Origin: Trichodelitschia bisporula
Taxonomy: Eukaryota > Ascomycota > Dothideomycetes > Phaeotrichales > Phaeotrichaceae
DNA length: 64,000 bases
Direction of reading: 5' to 3'
Assembly (NCBI GenBank): GCA_010356995.1
Contig: ML996689.1
Location: 771,228 to 835,227 of the forward strand
Position 1 is the stretch's first letter. Every line of letters begins with the position of its first letter. Positions 46,212 to 58,272 of this stretch are shown in pieces. A program made the position numbers and the translations under genes. The notes below the pieces were generated by a model, which saw only the letters and a program-made list of their open reading frames with translations, was not told the DNA's origin and did no database searches.

Positions 46212-47004
46212 ATGTCTGCGAAAGCTTCTGAACATGCCGCGCCGGCCGTGACTGATAACTTCCAACGCTTAGTGTCAGATCTGTCTCGCGTTCTTGGACC
46301 CTCATCCGGAATTGACTCGGAGGATGTGGATCCGGAGGACCTTGAGTCTTTGATGAGAGCGTATGCCAGCAATGAGGAAGAGTGGAAGAGATATGCCCTC
46401 GAGGACCGGAGCCGCAACTACACTCGCAACCTCGTGGACAAGGGCAATGGCAAAAGCAACTTGGTAGGCAATAGCACAAGGCGCTGAATTGCCTTCCCAC
46501 CCGTTAGATCCCGTCAATTGACTTCCCAGCTCATCTTGGTATGGAGTCCTGGCCGCGGCAGCCTCGTCCATGACCACAGCGGCGCCCATTGTGTGATGAA
46601 AGTCCTCAAGGGCAACCTCAAGGAGACCCTTTACGATTTCCCCGACCAGAAGCTGGTTCAGAAAGGCACCCCTTCACCACCTGTGGTGAAGAAGGAGACG
46701 ATATTCGACGAAAACGAGGTCACCTACATCTCAGGTACTTCCCCAGACGTACGTGATCTAGGCCATGGCTCACGTCGTCTCAGACACAATCGGACTGCAC
46801 CGGATATCAAACCCCGATCCGAACGAGGTTGCAGTGTCCCTTCACCGTATGTCGTCCCTCATCCCACGATGCAAAAGGTTGCGCTAAGTTTCAATAGTGT
46901 ATACACCTCCCATTCCAACCTGTCACAGCTTTGACGAGCGTACTGGCAAGGCGAGCAGCGTGCAGCAATGTGTGTACTTCTCGTACTTGGGGAATAGATT
47001 GTAA
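46212..47004 (+). CDS. Cysteine dioxygenase
   Basis: This cupin-fold, non-haem iron enzyme oxidises cysteine to cysteine sulfinate in the cytosol; in fungi it limits cysteine toxicity. Four exons: 46212-46463, 46530-46734, 46784-46846 and 46898-47004, with introns of 66, 49 and 51 nt, for 208 aa. The metal motif reads [20 protein letters not shown], which gives the two HxH ligands and the Cys that forms the Cys-Tyr crosslink in the family. The third His follows in [20 protein letters not shown]. The conserved [16 protein letters not shown] block is split by intron 2. The last exon ends [12 protein letters not shown]. The ATG follows the pyrimidine-rich leader directly. Very sure. Confidence 0.96.
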
Positions 47005-47627
47005 GCTGTGCGTGGGTGCATTGCGATGATTGGTGTTTGGAGTGCCGGGTTATCCTTTCTCATTCAGGTCAAGAACTGGCGTTATGGGGATCACCACTGT
47101 ACGTACCGCTGTATGCAGCATCGTAGACTGTAGTCAATTCATTTCAATTCGTGTGAGCGTTTAGGAACTACTTTCTTACAGTTCGCATGTCGTCACAGTA
47201 AGCCCCAGATCTCATGTCTTGTTTGATCGACCCGTTCTTGACCGGGCTTGGCACTCCGCCGTTGCTCATCACACCTGATTGTCTATGAGACGGTGAGTAT
47301 TCAACTTGCGCGTCAGTACTTCCTCCTTCTCATCCTGACTTCTCTCCCCCTCCCAAGCATCTACATTCTTGAGGCAACTCGACTTTGTGAGGAAAGTTGA
47401 GCTTTGCCGCCGTTGACTTGGTCTAGGCCACTAAGAATAGATGGCATCCTCAATACCAAGACCGGCCCACCCATCATTGCGCACCTCCGCAAAAGGGGAG
47501 GCCACGCCAACGCGGCAAGCAAGCAAACCTCCAGGTTCCCGGTTATTCACCAACATGCGTGCAACTTTGCACACACTCCGAATTCATCAACTGAGATGAG
47601 CATACCTTATCAACACCCACAAATCCG
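47005..47627. other. Intergenic between cysteine dioxygenase and the GT90-type gene
   Basis: No supported gene. The stretch includes the dioxygenase 3' flank and the promoter of the glycosyltransferase gene. Confidence 0.5.
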
Positions 47628-50600
47628 ATGCGACCATCTTTCTCCGTGGTTGCGCAGCATGTCTCCCGCTCGGCGCCCACCCTCCTCCCCATAGGTCTCC
47701 TCGCCGTCTCCACATTTTCGGCCGCCGCGATACCGATACGCCACTCTCTCTTCGCGAACGCAGTCGCATGGTCGCTTGTATGGATATACTATGGTGTGAG
47801 GGTGGGGTTTTGGCAGACGGGCCCGAGCAGGAGGAGACGGCGATTGAGCTGGGTGGCTGGGGCGCTATTCGCGCTTGCACAAATATGTGAGCGGGCAGCG
47901 TGGGAGAAGGAGGGCTCATGGTGGGCTAAGGTGCGTCATGCGGGTTATAACCGGCGACTTTGTTGACGATGCATAGTCCCTACTTCCTATCGCCGTCTAC
48001 GTTATCCTGCGGAGCTTCTTCGAACGCGACCAGTCATCAACACCGCCCATAGACTACCAACCTGGACACGTTGATGGGCTGCGTGCTAGAGGACTTGGGA
48101 GGCTTCTGCTTACCATCACGGTTGTCGCAGCCTTTGCGCTGAAAACTGCTGCCCTTACATCACCGAATGCCGCGCTGGGCTTGTGTGGGGCGTTGCTCAC
48201 ATCTTGCGCTCTGGTGCTTCTGGACTACAACCTGGGCTTGGGTGCAGACGACAAGAAAGATTCAGCAAACCCGATGAGTCCCATTGGCGGCTTTGCGCAT
48301 GGAGGACCTGGAGCTTCCGCCATGAATAATGAGATGGCTCGCCTTATACTGCGGGACGTGGCCGTTGTGGTAGCTGCATCGTGCGCCTTGGGATCCTTCC
48401 GCATGGAAAGTTTCCGCGGTGATTATTTGACATATCAGTACAGCTTTGGTGGTGTCTTCAACACCTCGGGCAACACGTGGAAGGAACGACAACATAACTG
48501 GAACATGTGGGGGGATGTCTTGAGCGCGGTGGTCGAAATGATAAGAGCGGCATTACTGCTGTCCATGGTGAGTTTTTTTTCTTCCTTCGGCAGTTGTGCC
48601 AACATTCCGGCGCATCATTTTTCGTGATGGCACCGTCAACGCGATATCCAATGTTTGGGCACAGACATGCGCCATCATCCCCTTTATGGAGCGTCGCAAG
48701 CTTGGCTCTCATATTAAAAGGCGGCTTGCCGCAGCCACCGCGACCCGCGGTGTTCGCATATCTGCCCACGACATTTAATATGCCGTCTTAACATTCAACT
48801 GACTTGCTTTGCGACTCTAGACACGATATCGAGGTGCTCTTCAGGTTGCACTCATCTTAAGTGCGTCGGTCATTCTCGCACGCCTGACTGCAGGGTGCAC
48901 GCTTTGGGAGGTGTGGTTCGCCATACTCTACAGTGTCGCAGGCCTGGTCGCCCTCGATGAATTGGAAGCGACGTCCATCCTCGCAACGTCCCGGAAGAGA
49001 ATGAGGGCACGGCAAATCACCACCGCTGTTGCAATCGCATCTCTGGTGGCTCTGGGCTTATTCACGCTTAGCAACTCGCGCTTTGCAAACCGGGGCGCCG
49101 ACTTCGCCTTCCCATTCCCAGCGGAACCGCCGACGGAGACTCTGAGCCCGTTACGGGTTGGTAGCACACGTTCTCATCCCATCGACTTCTTGGTTCGGTC
49201 TGCGGAGAAAGAGTTCAGCGAAAAGCTGGACAAACAGTCGAAAAGCTTAGACGAAGCCGTTGCAGAGTACCGCCGCCGTTACCGCGTTCCGCCGCCGCCC
49301 CATTTTGATGTTTGGTATCAGTTTGCCAAGAACAAAGACGTCCAGCTCGTCGACGAGTTCGATTCCATTTACCATTCGTTACTGCCTTTCTGGGGACTGG
49401 ACCCATCCGTCATCCGGGCAAGAACCAAGGAAGCTCTTGGCGGCAACAATGTCCTCGTGGGCATCAGCATCCGCGATGGCCAGACTGTCAGAGCAGAAGG
49501 TGGCCAGGAATGGTTTCAGAAAGCGCTTCTGGGAATGATGAAGAATTTTATGCACAATCTCCCGGACATGGATCTGGCCTTCAATACACACGACGAGCCG
49601 CGCGTTATAGTACCCCATGACCATCTCACTCAACTCCTTGAACTGGCGCAGAATAGACAGATGGTTGCCGCCGTATACCCTAATGGCCATCGCAATCAGT
49701 TTTCGTCACGCCCCAAGGACATGGGTGCCGGGACATCGATTCCCGAGGTGAAGACCACGCGCTTCAATCGTTTCGCCCACCAACCCGTCTGGACGCATTC
49801 GCGCATTTCGTGTCCTGCAAACTCGCCCGCCCGCAACTTTGAAGAAGTCTCCACCGACAACGTCACGTCATACGCCTATAGCGACCTGGGCTTCGTATAC
49901 AACCAAACAGCATTCTCCGACATCTGCATGTCACCGTCCCTGCGGGAGACATATGGCTTCTTCGACCGGCCCAACGCCTTTGACGTCACGCACGACTTGT
50001 TCCCAATCTTCTCTCAAAGCAAAATTTCGTCATTCCAGGACATCCTATATCCGAGCCCCTGGTACTGGGACGGTAAGGTGGCGTACGACGAGACGAAGGA
50101 CATGGAGTGGGACGCCAAGGAGGCCAGATTGTACTGGCGCGGCTCGACGACCGGCGGTTTCAGCCGCGACGGCGGCTGGCGCCGGCAGCACCGGCAACGC
50201 GCCGTCCGCATCGTCAACGCCAACGATGAGGCGCAGATTCTGCGCAACCGCGGCCCCGCCGCCGACTCGGACACGCAGACCAACGAGCCAGATTGGCAAC
50301 CCGACACTGTCAAGCGCGCAGACTACGCCTCAATCTTCGACGTCAAATTCTCCCACGTCGGGCAGTGCGACAAGCACGACTGCGACGCTCAGCGCGAGTA
50401 CTTCGATGTCGCGGAGCGGGCGGACCAGCAGGATGCGTGGGGGTACAAGTACCTGCTCGACATGGACGGCAACGCGTTCAGCGGGCGTTTTTACGCTTTC
50501 TTGAAGAGCAATAGTCTTGTGTATAAGATGAGCGTGTTTCGCGAGTGGCATGCGGACTGGCTGGCGCCGTGGGTGCATTACATACCGCTGTCCCTGAAGG

Positions 50601-50859
50601 GCGGGGATTGGCTGGAGGTGGTGAGGTATTTTGCGGGGGAGGAGGAGGGGAAGGTGCAGGGTCCGCGGCTGGCGTGGCAGGGGAGGGAGTGGGCAGGGAA
50701 GGCGCTACGGAATGAGGACTTTGAGGTTTGGTTTTTTAGGCTGTTGCTTGAGTGAGTACCCCCCCGAGCACACTAGTATAAGAACACGGGCTAACGAGGC
50801 GCAGATATGGCCGGTTGATTGACGACAATAGAGAGACAATCGGATACCCCGGGCCTTGA
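47628..50859 (+). CDS. Multi-pass GT90/CAP10-type glycosyltransferase
   Basis: GT90 (CAP10, Cxt1, Rumi-type) enzymes transfer xylose or related sugars in the Golgi/ER. Four exons: 47628-47930, 47977-48567, 48821-50751 and 50805-50859, for 959 aa. The N-terminal ~320 residues contain several hydrophobic segments (TLLPIGLLAVSTFSAAAI, SLLPIAVYVILRSFF, LLTITVVAAFALKTAAL, ALLTSCALVLLDYNLGL). A further TM follows (ITTAVAIASLVALGLFTLS). The catalytic half has FDVWYQFAKNKDVQLVDEFD, PNAFDVTHDLFPIFSQSKIS, PSPWYWDGKVAYDETKDMEW, ARLYWRGSTTGGFSRDG, VGQCDKHDCDAQREYFD and the donor-binding-like YKYLLDMDGNAFSGRFYAFL. The last exon is added by a GTGAGT donor overlapping an apparent stop at 50753 and a GGCTAACGAGGCGCAG acceptor; it completes the usual tail LLLEYGRLIDDNRETIG. 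The intron before exon 3 is 253 nt, long for this region. Sugar specificity unknown. Confidence 0.88.
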
Positions 50860-51939
50860 TATTCGGCGTTGCATTTAACGTGTATTTATGGGGGCAGGGG
50901 GGCTACATCGGTCGGATGGTTGCTTAGGGCGCGGAAGTTCTCGAATCTTTGACGCATAGCTTGGGGCTGTCTTCTCGTTCGTTCGGCGCTGGTGTGCTGG
51001 GCTGGCAGTATCTATGGGTTGATAGTGAATGCTGTACATGAATGATTCTTCCCAAATCTTATGCTGTGACGGCGGTTGGAGCGGTAAACAGAACTGCTAT
51101 CCGCGATGTCGTGCATCTGCGCCTTGCAGTATCTGAAAGGCGCCACTGCACCGCCCAATCCCCGTCCATTACCCAGCCTGAATCCCATCGGCTTCTCCAC
51201 CGGTCCCCCGCTCTCGTATTTTCCATCCCAGCCATCTCAATGGAAGCAACGGCGACCGCACTTGGATCTTAAGAAGCAATGTCGGCATTCAGCCTAACAC
51301 GCCACAGACGGCCGCAGCGCAGATCAGGTCCAGAATCATGAACTTCGCCGCCCGATCCTGGAAGCCCAATTGATTGTATCTTACCTACCGTACATCCGTA
51401 CACCCCATCTACAGTACCATCCAGCATCTCCATACCCAGCTCCACGAGGTCCATATCCACCCCACACACCGTGTGCTGCACGAGCACGGTCGCGCCTTCC
51501 ATGCCCGATCCTTGGTCCCTTGCTCTCGATACTTAGCCCGACAGCTAACCAGCGCCCCCGGATCGCGGCCCGGAAGCCGCTTGCCAAATCGGGCTTTCTC
51601 GTTGCTTTTTTTTTCTCGAGGAACGTGCCAGATAGGCAAGGGCGGGGCCGAGGGTGGCTGGATGGGGAAGGGGCCAGTGGGCGGAAGGCGGGATGATGGG
51701 ACTCGACGCATCGGGGAAGTACCTAGCACGGGCTCGGATATCACGGTATCACGACATACCAGTAACTCCGTACGCTGCAGGATCCGGCATGGGTATACCA
51801 CGGCATCACAGCGGAATCAGGCATGGGCATGTAACTGGACAATAAAAAGAGTTATGTCGTGATTCCTCCACTGGTATCGCTGGCAGATGAAATGGAAGGG
51901 TATCTCAATCTGCGAGAAGCGCGCCTATCGCGGCTTCAA
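50860..51939. other. Convergent intergenic region
   Basis: 3' flanks of the GT90-type and Hos4-like genes. No supported gene; several short plus-strand frames at 51370-51860 appear to be chance. Confidence 0.5.
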
Positions 51940-54900
51940 CTACCCCTTCAGAACAACGTCCTTGCTGTCCTCGACCTTCGCCTCGAGAGCGTCACCGGCA
52001 GCATTGTTGACCACATCCTCCGCGGACTTGACCTTGTCAGCATCCGCTGCCTGAACCGTATCCTTCATCTCGACATCCGGCTTGACGTCCTTGGTAACGT
52101 CAGCAGACACATCGCGAGTAGTCGTAGCAGCCAGACCCGCACCACCCGCTGAAGTCTCCGTCTCAGTCGCCAGAACCTTCATCTCCACCACAGGATCACG
52201 CTCGTCCTTCGCACCGTCACCGCCGAGAGCGTTTGCAAAGACGTCGTCGAGGCTCTTGGGTATATGACTCTCGGACGTGACGATCTTAACGTTAACCGTC
52301 TGGAGTTCCTGTTGAATCTTTCCGACCTCGCAGACGCGCGTGAATTCGTTCCGGAAGTCCTCCAGCCGGACCCAGTAGAGCGGTTCCATAGCCAAGATCT
52401 GGTCCTGCGTACGTTTGTTCGCGGCGACGGCCGCAGCCCAGCTATACTCCTTTTCGAAGGGGTTTGGCATGTCCTGGCCCCAGGTGAGATAACTCACGTC
52501 GTACAGCTTGAGGAAGGCTTTGCGCTCAGTAAGGGTGGCAACCCGCTTCTCCCAGGCAGGGAAGCGGTTCAGCGTCAGATCGGGGAGATTTAGCAGGCCA
52601 ACAACGAAGAATGAGAGGATCCACTTTTCCTTAGCGCGGGCCGGGTCGCACTTCGGGTCGATATTCCAGAGTTCAACGGTGAAGAGGGGAAGGAAGTTGA
52701 TCGCCAAGGAGATGTCGATGTTGTCGCGGTTGCGGGCGCCGTATTCGACAGAGCGAGCAAGGATCGGAGGAAGGCCATCTAACAACTGCTTCAGTAACTG
52801 TTCCTCGCGCTCGCGTTTCTCGCGTTCTTCGCGCTCTTTTCTCTCACACTCTTGACGGATCTTCTCCAGCCGCTCCTGCTCAATACGCTCCTCCTCAACA
52901 CGTTCCCGCTCCAGACGCTCGGCCTCAAGTCGCTGGGCCTCTTCTTCAGCTTTGCGACGCCGCTCCTCTTCTGCGGCCACACGTTCCTGTTCTTCGTGAG
53001 CTTTGCGCTTCTCCTCGGCCGCTTTGTGCTGCTCTTCCTCGCGAGCCTTGCGTTCTGCTTCTTCACGCTTGCGGCGCTCCTCCTCACGAATCTTGCGGGC
53101 GGCCGCCTTCCGTGTGGATTCGGCGGAGCGTGCGTCATCGGCCTTGCGATCCGCTTCGGCCGCCCTATCTCTCCTGACCTTCAGCTCCTGCAGAGGATTC
53201 GGATGATGGTCAGTTTTCCTCCGTTTTTTTGAAACGGAGTCCGACGTCTCGCGAGCCGGTTTGGACGCCTTGCCGGCGGATTCGCGAGACACCGGGCCGT
53301 CAGGAGAGGTTTTGAGAGGACTCGGGGGTTCGACACTGGCTCCAGCTACGGAGGAGGATTTCTTAACGCTGGACATGCGGCGGACCTTGGTTGGTGCCTG
53401 CCCTTCCTTCGAATTTACGGAAGAGCGTCTACGAGCTGACTTCTTTGGACGTACCATATCTTCTTCGCTGTCGGAAGACTCCAAGACCGGACGGTTCTTG
53501 CGGCGGCTCGGATCTACGTTGGATGATGAGTTCTTCGACGTCAAATTCTTGCGAGGCTTCGGTGACTGAGCACGATCGGACGGGCGTTCGGTCAACTTGT
53601 GCGCGGGAGCTGCAACTGCTTGCGAACCTTCTGACGAACGCTTGCGCTTTGTCTTCGGTTTGCGGTTTGTGTAGGCGTCGTAGTGCTTCCTGAGGAGCTC
53701 ACGCTCGACTTGCCACTTCGGCCCACGGATCTGCTCAGAAAGCTCGAAGTAGGTCTTGCCATCACGAGTCTTGCGTGTCGGGTTGAAGTTGTCCTGTTCC
53801 AGAAGAAGCTTGATGACCTTGATATGTCCACGGCCGATGGCGGCAAGGAGAGGCGTTTCTTCGTGTTGCATCGGGTCCGGGTCCTTTTCGAGGCTAGTGC
53901 CGGAAGCAAGCAAAAGGTTGAGAACATCGATATGTCCGCCACGCGCTGCAACAACTGCACACTCGTTGTTCGGCGGAATACTGGACAGGAAGTGAGCAAC
54001 TGCAACGGTGTCCCCTTTACGCGAGTAGTTTACGAGATTCTCGATTGACGGCTCGAGGTATAAGAGGTCAGGCCGAGTCTTGTCCTCTGGAGAGACTGTC
54101 TGCGGATTATTCTCTGCAGGCTCGTCGTCGTCCTCGGTATCCACGTAATCGCGCATCGCCTTTTGGAGCATAGCCTCAATCTCTTCTGCACCAGGTTTCT
54201 CGAAGTCAATCGCATCTATGGCACGCTTGCCGTTCTTGTTTTGATGATGGGGGTTCACTCCACTGTTGAGCAAGGCCTTGACTACCTCAACGTGGCGGTT
54301 CTCAACAGCATCGATGAGCGGGGTGTCACCCTCGTCCTTGGACTGACAGTCTTTCCGGCAGCCTTTGCTGAGCAAAAACTCAACAATGTTAAGGTAGCCT
54401 TCGAGCGCAGCTTTCTGCAGGGGCGTAAAGCCGCCGTTGTCGGCTTGATCGAGTTCCTCCGGCACCTGCTCGTAAGCCTTCTGTACTGCAGCCATGTCAC
54501 CCTTTTCGCAGGCTCTGGCTAGCGGAGTCGACCCATATCTGTCAGCGCGTCTTGAAGGCATGGTTGATCGTGCTGGTGAAGCTATTGAAGCGCGATGTGA
54601 AGAGCGGGTCGGTTGGAGGCTGAGGAGCTGTGGGTATCGGGGTGATGAGGATTCCGAGGACGAGTCCGTCGGCCAGCTTGGTCGTTGGTCGTTGGCAGAA
54701 ATCGTAGGGGTTTCCCTTCTCTTTTTGTGACTTGCACTATTTGGTGGTGGGAGGAGGTTTGATTGCGCGGATGCAGAGCGCTTATGCGAGCGAACTGCGG
54801 GGGTCACGGGCGAAGAAGGTGATCGAATACGCTCCTTGCCGTGAGCACTGGATGCGCTCTTGGGTGTTGGATCCATTCGAGGCCGTTGCCGGGGAGGCTC

Positions 54901-55548
54901 GAGGTTTGACGGGCGGCGCGATTCGTCACGTTTGCGTTTGCGGTGTTCAGAGTTTGGCCGCTGCTTGTGGTCTGAGCCTGCACGCGCCGTTGAGCTCGAG
55001 ATATCAACGGAGTCTCGGCGGGGTTGCGACGCAAGTCCGCTCTGCGTTGAGTGACTCTTCACCCGACCATTTCCATTTCCGTTTTTCAGAGAGTGTCCGT
55101 TGTCCCGTCTCTCCGCGCCGTTGCTCTTCCGTTCCTTTCGCTCAGCCGCATCTCCGTTGATGCTTGAGGTTCGACTGGGAGCGTTGCTCCGAGAGGGCTC
55201 CGACTTTGTACGCACTGATGGACTTGACGCCGGACCACCGCGGTCGATGCGCTCATGCCTCATGATGCGCTTCTTCTCTGTCGTCTTGGGAGGCGCATGG
55301 TCGGAAAGGATGTCGGTCTCCGCATCCGACTCCTGGCCATGAGTACTAGCGGCGTCGCCATTCGCGCCATGTGCAGAAGAGAGAATCGACTCCTTCGCTT
55401 CACTTGGCGACGGAGACTTTGATGTCGAGTGGGTATCGGAGCGTCGCTCTGAAGGGCTTCGAGTCGACGAAGGAGGGTAGGGGCGAGGATTCGAGGCACT
55501 CTTGCCGTGTGACAAAGCGTTCGAGGCAGGGCCACTGCTGCTGGTCAT
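51940..55548 (-). CDS. Hos4-like ankyrin/coiled-coil protein (Set3 complex type)
   Basis: Hos4-type proteins are subunits of the Set3/Hos2 histone deacetylase complex in the nucleus. One uninterrupted frame of 1202 aa from the ATG at 55548 (a GTG lies just upstream). Residues 1-335 are Ser/Arg/Lys-rich and disordered with basic clusters (EHRKRKRDESRR). Ankyrin repeats run from about 338 to 445 (YGSTPLARACEKGDMAAV, GFTPLQKAALEGYLNIVEFL, GDTPLIDAVENRHVEVVKAL). A second set follows at about 525-620 (CAVVAARGGHIDVLNLLL, TPLLAAIGRGHIKVIKLLL). Then come a Lys/Ser-rich linker and a long Glu/Arg/Lys coiled coil near 790-930. The C-terminal folded domain (LLDGLPPILARSVEYGAR, NFLPLFTVELWNIDP, MEPLYWVRLEDFRNEFTRVC) is typical of fungal orthologues. 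Lack of introns over 3.6 kb contrasts with the neighbours. Family sure; complex membership inferred. Confidence 0.88.
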   Translation of the reverse strand: MTSSSGPASNALSHGKSASNPRPYPPSSTRSPSERRSDTHSTSKSPSPSEAKESILSSAHGANGDAASTHGQESDAETDILSDHAPPKTTEKKRIMRHERIDRGGPASSPSVRTKSEPSRSNAPSRTSSINGDAAERKERKSNGAERRDNGHSLKNGNGNGRVKSHSTQSGLASQPRRDSVDISSSTARAGSDHKQRPNSEHRKRKRDESRRPSNLEPPRQRPRMDPTPKSASSAHGKERIRSPSSPVTPAVRSHKRSASAQSNLLPPPNSASHKKRRETPTISANDQRPSWPTDSSSESSSPRYPQLLSLQPTRSSHRASIASPARSTMPSRRADRYGSTPLARACEKGDMAAVQKAYEQVPEELDQADNGGFTPLQKAALEGYLNIVEFLLSKGCRKDCQSKDEGDTPLIDAVENRHVEVVKALLNSGVNPHHQNKNGKRAIDAIDFEKPGAEEIEAMLQKAMRDYVDTEDDDEPAENNPQTVSPEDKTRPDLLYLEPSIENLVNYSRKGDTVAVAHFLSSIPPNNECAVVAARGGHIDVLNLLLASGTSLEKDPDPMQHEETPLLAAIGRGHIKVIKLLLEQDNFNPTRKTRDGKTYFELSEQIRGPKWQVERELLRKHYDAYTNRKPKTKRKRSSEGSQAVAAPAHKLTERPSDRAQSPKPRKNLTSKNSSSNVDPSRRKNRPVLESSDSEEDMVRPKKSARRRSSVNSKEGQAPTKVRRMSSVKKSSSVAGASVEPPSPLKTSPDGPVSRESAGKASKPARETSDSVSKKRRKTDHHPNPLQELKVRRDRAAEADRKADDARSAESTRKAAARKIREEERRKREEAERKAREEEQHKAAEEKRKAHEEQERVAAEEERRRKAEEEAQRLEAERLERERVEEERIEQERLEKIRQECERKEREEREKREREEQLLKQLLDGLPPILARSVEYGARNRDNIDISLAINFLPLFTVELWNIDPKCDPARAKEKWILSFFVVGLLNLPDLTLNRFPAWEKRVATLTERKAFLKLYDVSYLTWGQDMPNPFEKEYSWAAAVAANKRTQDQILAMEPLYWVRLEDFRNEFTRVCEVGKIQQELQTVNVKIVTSESHIPKSLDDVFANALGGDGAKDERDPVVEMKVLATETETSAGGAGLAATTTRDVSADVTKDVKPDVEMKDTVQAADADKVKSAEDVVNNAAGDALEAKVEDSKDVVLKG

Positions 55549-56921
55549 CACGGGACAGTTAAGGGCGAAGTCTCCAGCCTCATGCTGGCCCTGGATCGAG
55601 AGAAATGAAGCAAGAGCCAGTTTAAGGGCTCAGGATGTCGCGAGATGGGATGCGCGAGTAACGTTCGGCGCCTGTCCGACTATGACGATGGAGCGCAGTG
55701 ATGAGACGAGAACAGGGAATCGCGTCGCGTTGCGTCTCGTTAGCTGGGAGATGAAGAAGCGCTAATGAACGAGATCTGAATGAAAATACAGATGCGATGA
55801 TGATGACGATAAATGTATAAGGCCAGAAGGCGACGTTGGTGCCTGGTGGACGATGGTTGGGACGGGACGTTGGGTTGCCACGAACCGGTGTTGGTGACGA
55901 GGGCGCGAGTGGGTGACGGGTTGAAGTTGGCGGGAGCGATGGGGCTGAAGGGAAAGGAGACAGGGTGAAGAGGGGGTGTTGGGTGGCCTTGTTTTCGCGT
56001 GTGTCTGATGATATTCGTGGTCGCGTAGAAAGGGCGTTAAGAGATGAAGGCGGCGTTGAAGAGGCGACTGACGATGTGGTTTCTTTGGGAGAAGGGGAGG
56101 TGAGTAGGTTGAGTTGAGAGGAGAGAGGGAGAAGAGGAAGGGAAGGAGCGAAAGAGAGATCAGACCAAGAGAATCAAGCGGTGCACGGGAAAGTGGCTCA
56201 ACTCACCTACTGCAGGCATCTGCACTGCGCCCTCCAACCCTCTCTCTCACCAACCCTCCCACCCTTCTGCCTAAGCAGTAATGCAGTAATCTACTCTCGT
56301 CCACTCCCGGTCGCAGCAAAACACAACTGGAGAAGGAAGAGATTATGCACTCATGATTGGACAATAGAAGCTCCAACACCCCTTCATGAGTTGCTGGGCT
56401 GGTAACAGGCCAAACTTTCCATCTCTCTAACGGGCGTGTTTAGTGGACCATCCCCTAATTTTCAGCGTCCCCCCCTCCTAGTTCGCGGCGCCCATCCCCT
56501 CCCCTCCGGGCCCTAGCGCAGTGCCACACTTTGTTCCCCGCCCTTGCCCTGGTGACAAGTTTAAAAGGCCCCCAAAGCCCTCCCACCTCCAGTTTGTTTG
56601 CATCGCTAGTTCCGCGCTCCTTGCTGCTGTGTCGCAATGGAAGAGAAATGTCATCGGACCGGTGCAGTATGTACAACCGGCCTCGTCTTCTAGCGTATTC
56701 CCTTTCTACTTATAACAGATCGCCGGGTCCATTCCTCGTCCTGGCGGATTGTGTTCCCTCCTTTGCCTAGTAAACAAACCCCCCTCCTCATCCCCGCTCA
56801 CTAGGACTAAAAGAGACCACGCGATCATCTTTCCGCTTCCGAGCCAGGCCCTGTTCGCGCCTCCTCCCAAACAGCGGCACAGCGCTCTCTTTGTCCCGTG
56901 TCGTCACTACTTCGTCACTTA
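55549..56921. other. Divergent intergenic region, Hos4-like and polyprenal reductase promoters
   Basis: No supported gene in 1.37 kb. The purine-rich tract 55900-56170 is the presumed leader of the Hos4-like gene (CT-rich in its own sense). A GATGATGATGACGAT-type run occurs near 55795. Confidence 0.5.
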
Positions 56922-57974
56922 ATGCTTAGGACCATGGACGCCCTTTACGATCCCATTCTCCTCACACGAGCCTTCTTCATCCTCGCCTCGGCAACGGTAC
57001 ATCTCCACAACCCACCAATACACCCATACTGAGCATCTGGCCCGTAGATTTTGCTCATTGCATCCATACCCGCGCTCCATACACGCTTCGTCGTCTACGG
57101 TGCGCGCCAACACGATGTCGACAGCAGTAGAGACAAGTCCATATCGTTCGGCGAGACATCCGGCGACAAGACCACCGAGACGTCCGCCATAGACACCTTC
57201 CTAGACCATCTAGCAACCTACCGCGTCCCACACGCCTGGTTCACACACTTCTATCTCTTCTCGCTCGTCAACTCCGGCTTTTGGCTATGGCAACTCTACA
57301 CCGAAGGTGCCGCAATCCGCTTCATAGCCGCCTACGTCGCCCTCCCGCCCGCAAGCGCGATGTACAAAGAACAAGCCCTTCTCGCCGAATTACTCATCCT
57401 ATTCACAAGCCTTCGACGTATCTATGAATGCATGGTGCTCGCCAAACCCTCCACCTCGCGCATGTGGTGCCTACACTGGATCCTGGGAATGGCATTCTAC
57501 GCCATCCTCCCCGTCGCCATCTGGCTCGAAGCCATCCGTACTTCCCCCGCCCCCACCCGAATCCCACCACATCTAACCAAGGCAGCATTCATCCAGCACC
57601 CAGACCCCTGGTCTCCCACCTTCCTCCTCCGCCTCACATCATGCACAGCCCTCTTCCTACTCGCTTCCCGCGCCCAACACGCCGTGCACAAGCACCTGTA
57701 CGCACTCCCTCCAGGGCCCAATTACGTCCTCCCGACGCACCCCTACTTAGCACACACCCTAACGCCGCACTATCTCGCCGAGTGTGCCGAGTACGCGGCG
57801 TTGGCACTATTGACGGCCCCAAGGGATGCGTGGATCAATCGCACTATGCTTGCTGCCGCGGTGTTCGTGTGCGTGAATCTGGGTGTTACGGCGAAGGGGA
57901 CGAAGGAGTGGTATGTGAGGCGGTTTGGGAAGAGGGTCAAGGGGAGGGCGAGGATGGTGCCGTATGTTTGGTAG
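56922..57974 (+). CDS. Polyprenal reductase, DFG10/SRD5A3 type
   Basis: DFG10/SRD5A3 enzymes act in the ER membrane in dolichol synthesis, which feeds N-glycosylation. Two exons: 56922-56996 and 57048-57974, with a 51-nt intron, for 333 aa; a second in-frame ATG at 56934 is equally plausible. The protein is hydrophobic with several membrane spans (LLTRAFFILASATILLIASI, WFTHFYLFSLVNSGFWLWQL, LGMAFYAILPVAIWLEAI). The steroid-5-alpha-reductase C-terminal signature is clear: LTPHYLAECAEYAALALL, LGVTAKGTKEWYVRRFG and the terminal RMVPYVW. The mid-region LLILFTSLRRIYECMVL also fits the family. Divergently placed from the Hos4-like gene. Very sure of the family. Substrate assigned by homology. Confidence 0.92.
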
Positions 57975-58272
57975 TGCGAGACTGTTGGATGTAGTCGCAA
58001 TGAGCTAGATGGCCTCATCGCTCATCGTCAAAATGTTGGAGAAATGATATCACAAATGCTACTCAGTTGCATGCACCTTGGCCAAGCCTCGAATCCTTAT
58101 CGCTGCCACCGATCCGAGCCCGCCTATCAACCTGAAGGCTTGAATGCGGACGCAGATCTATCACGCCCCATGCGATGCGTCAGCCACCTCACAACCGTTA
58201 CGAAGCGAGTCACCAAAAAGAAGACTCTCTTGACGGTATCTCATTGTGCAAAATGCAAAAGAAAGAAAGAAC

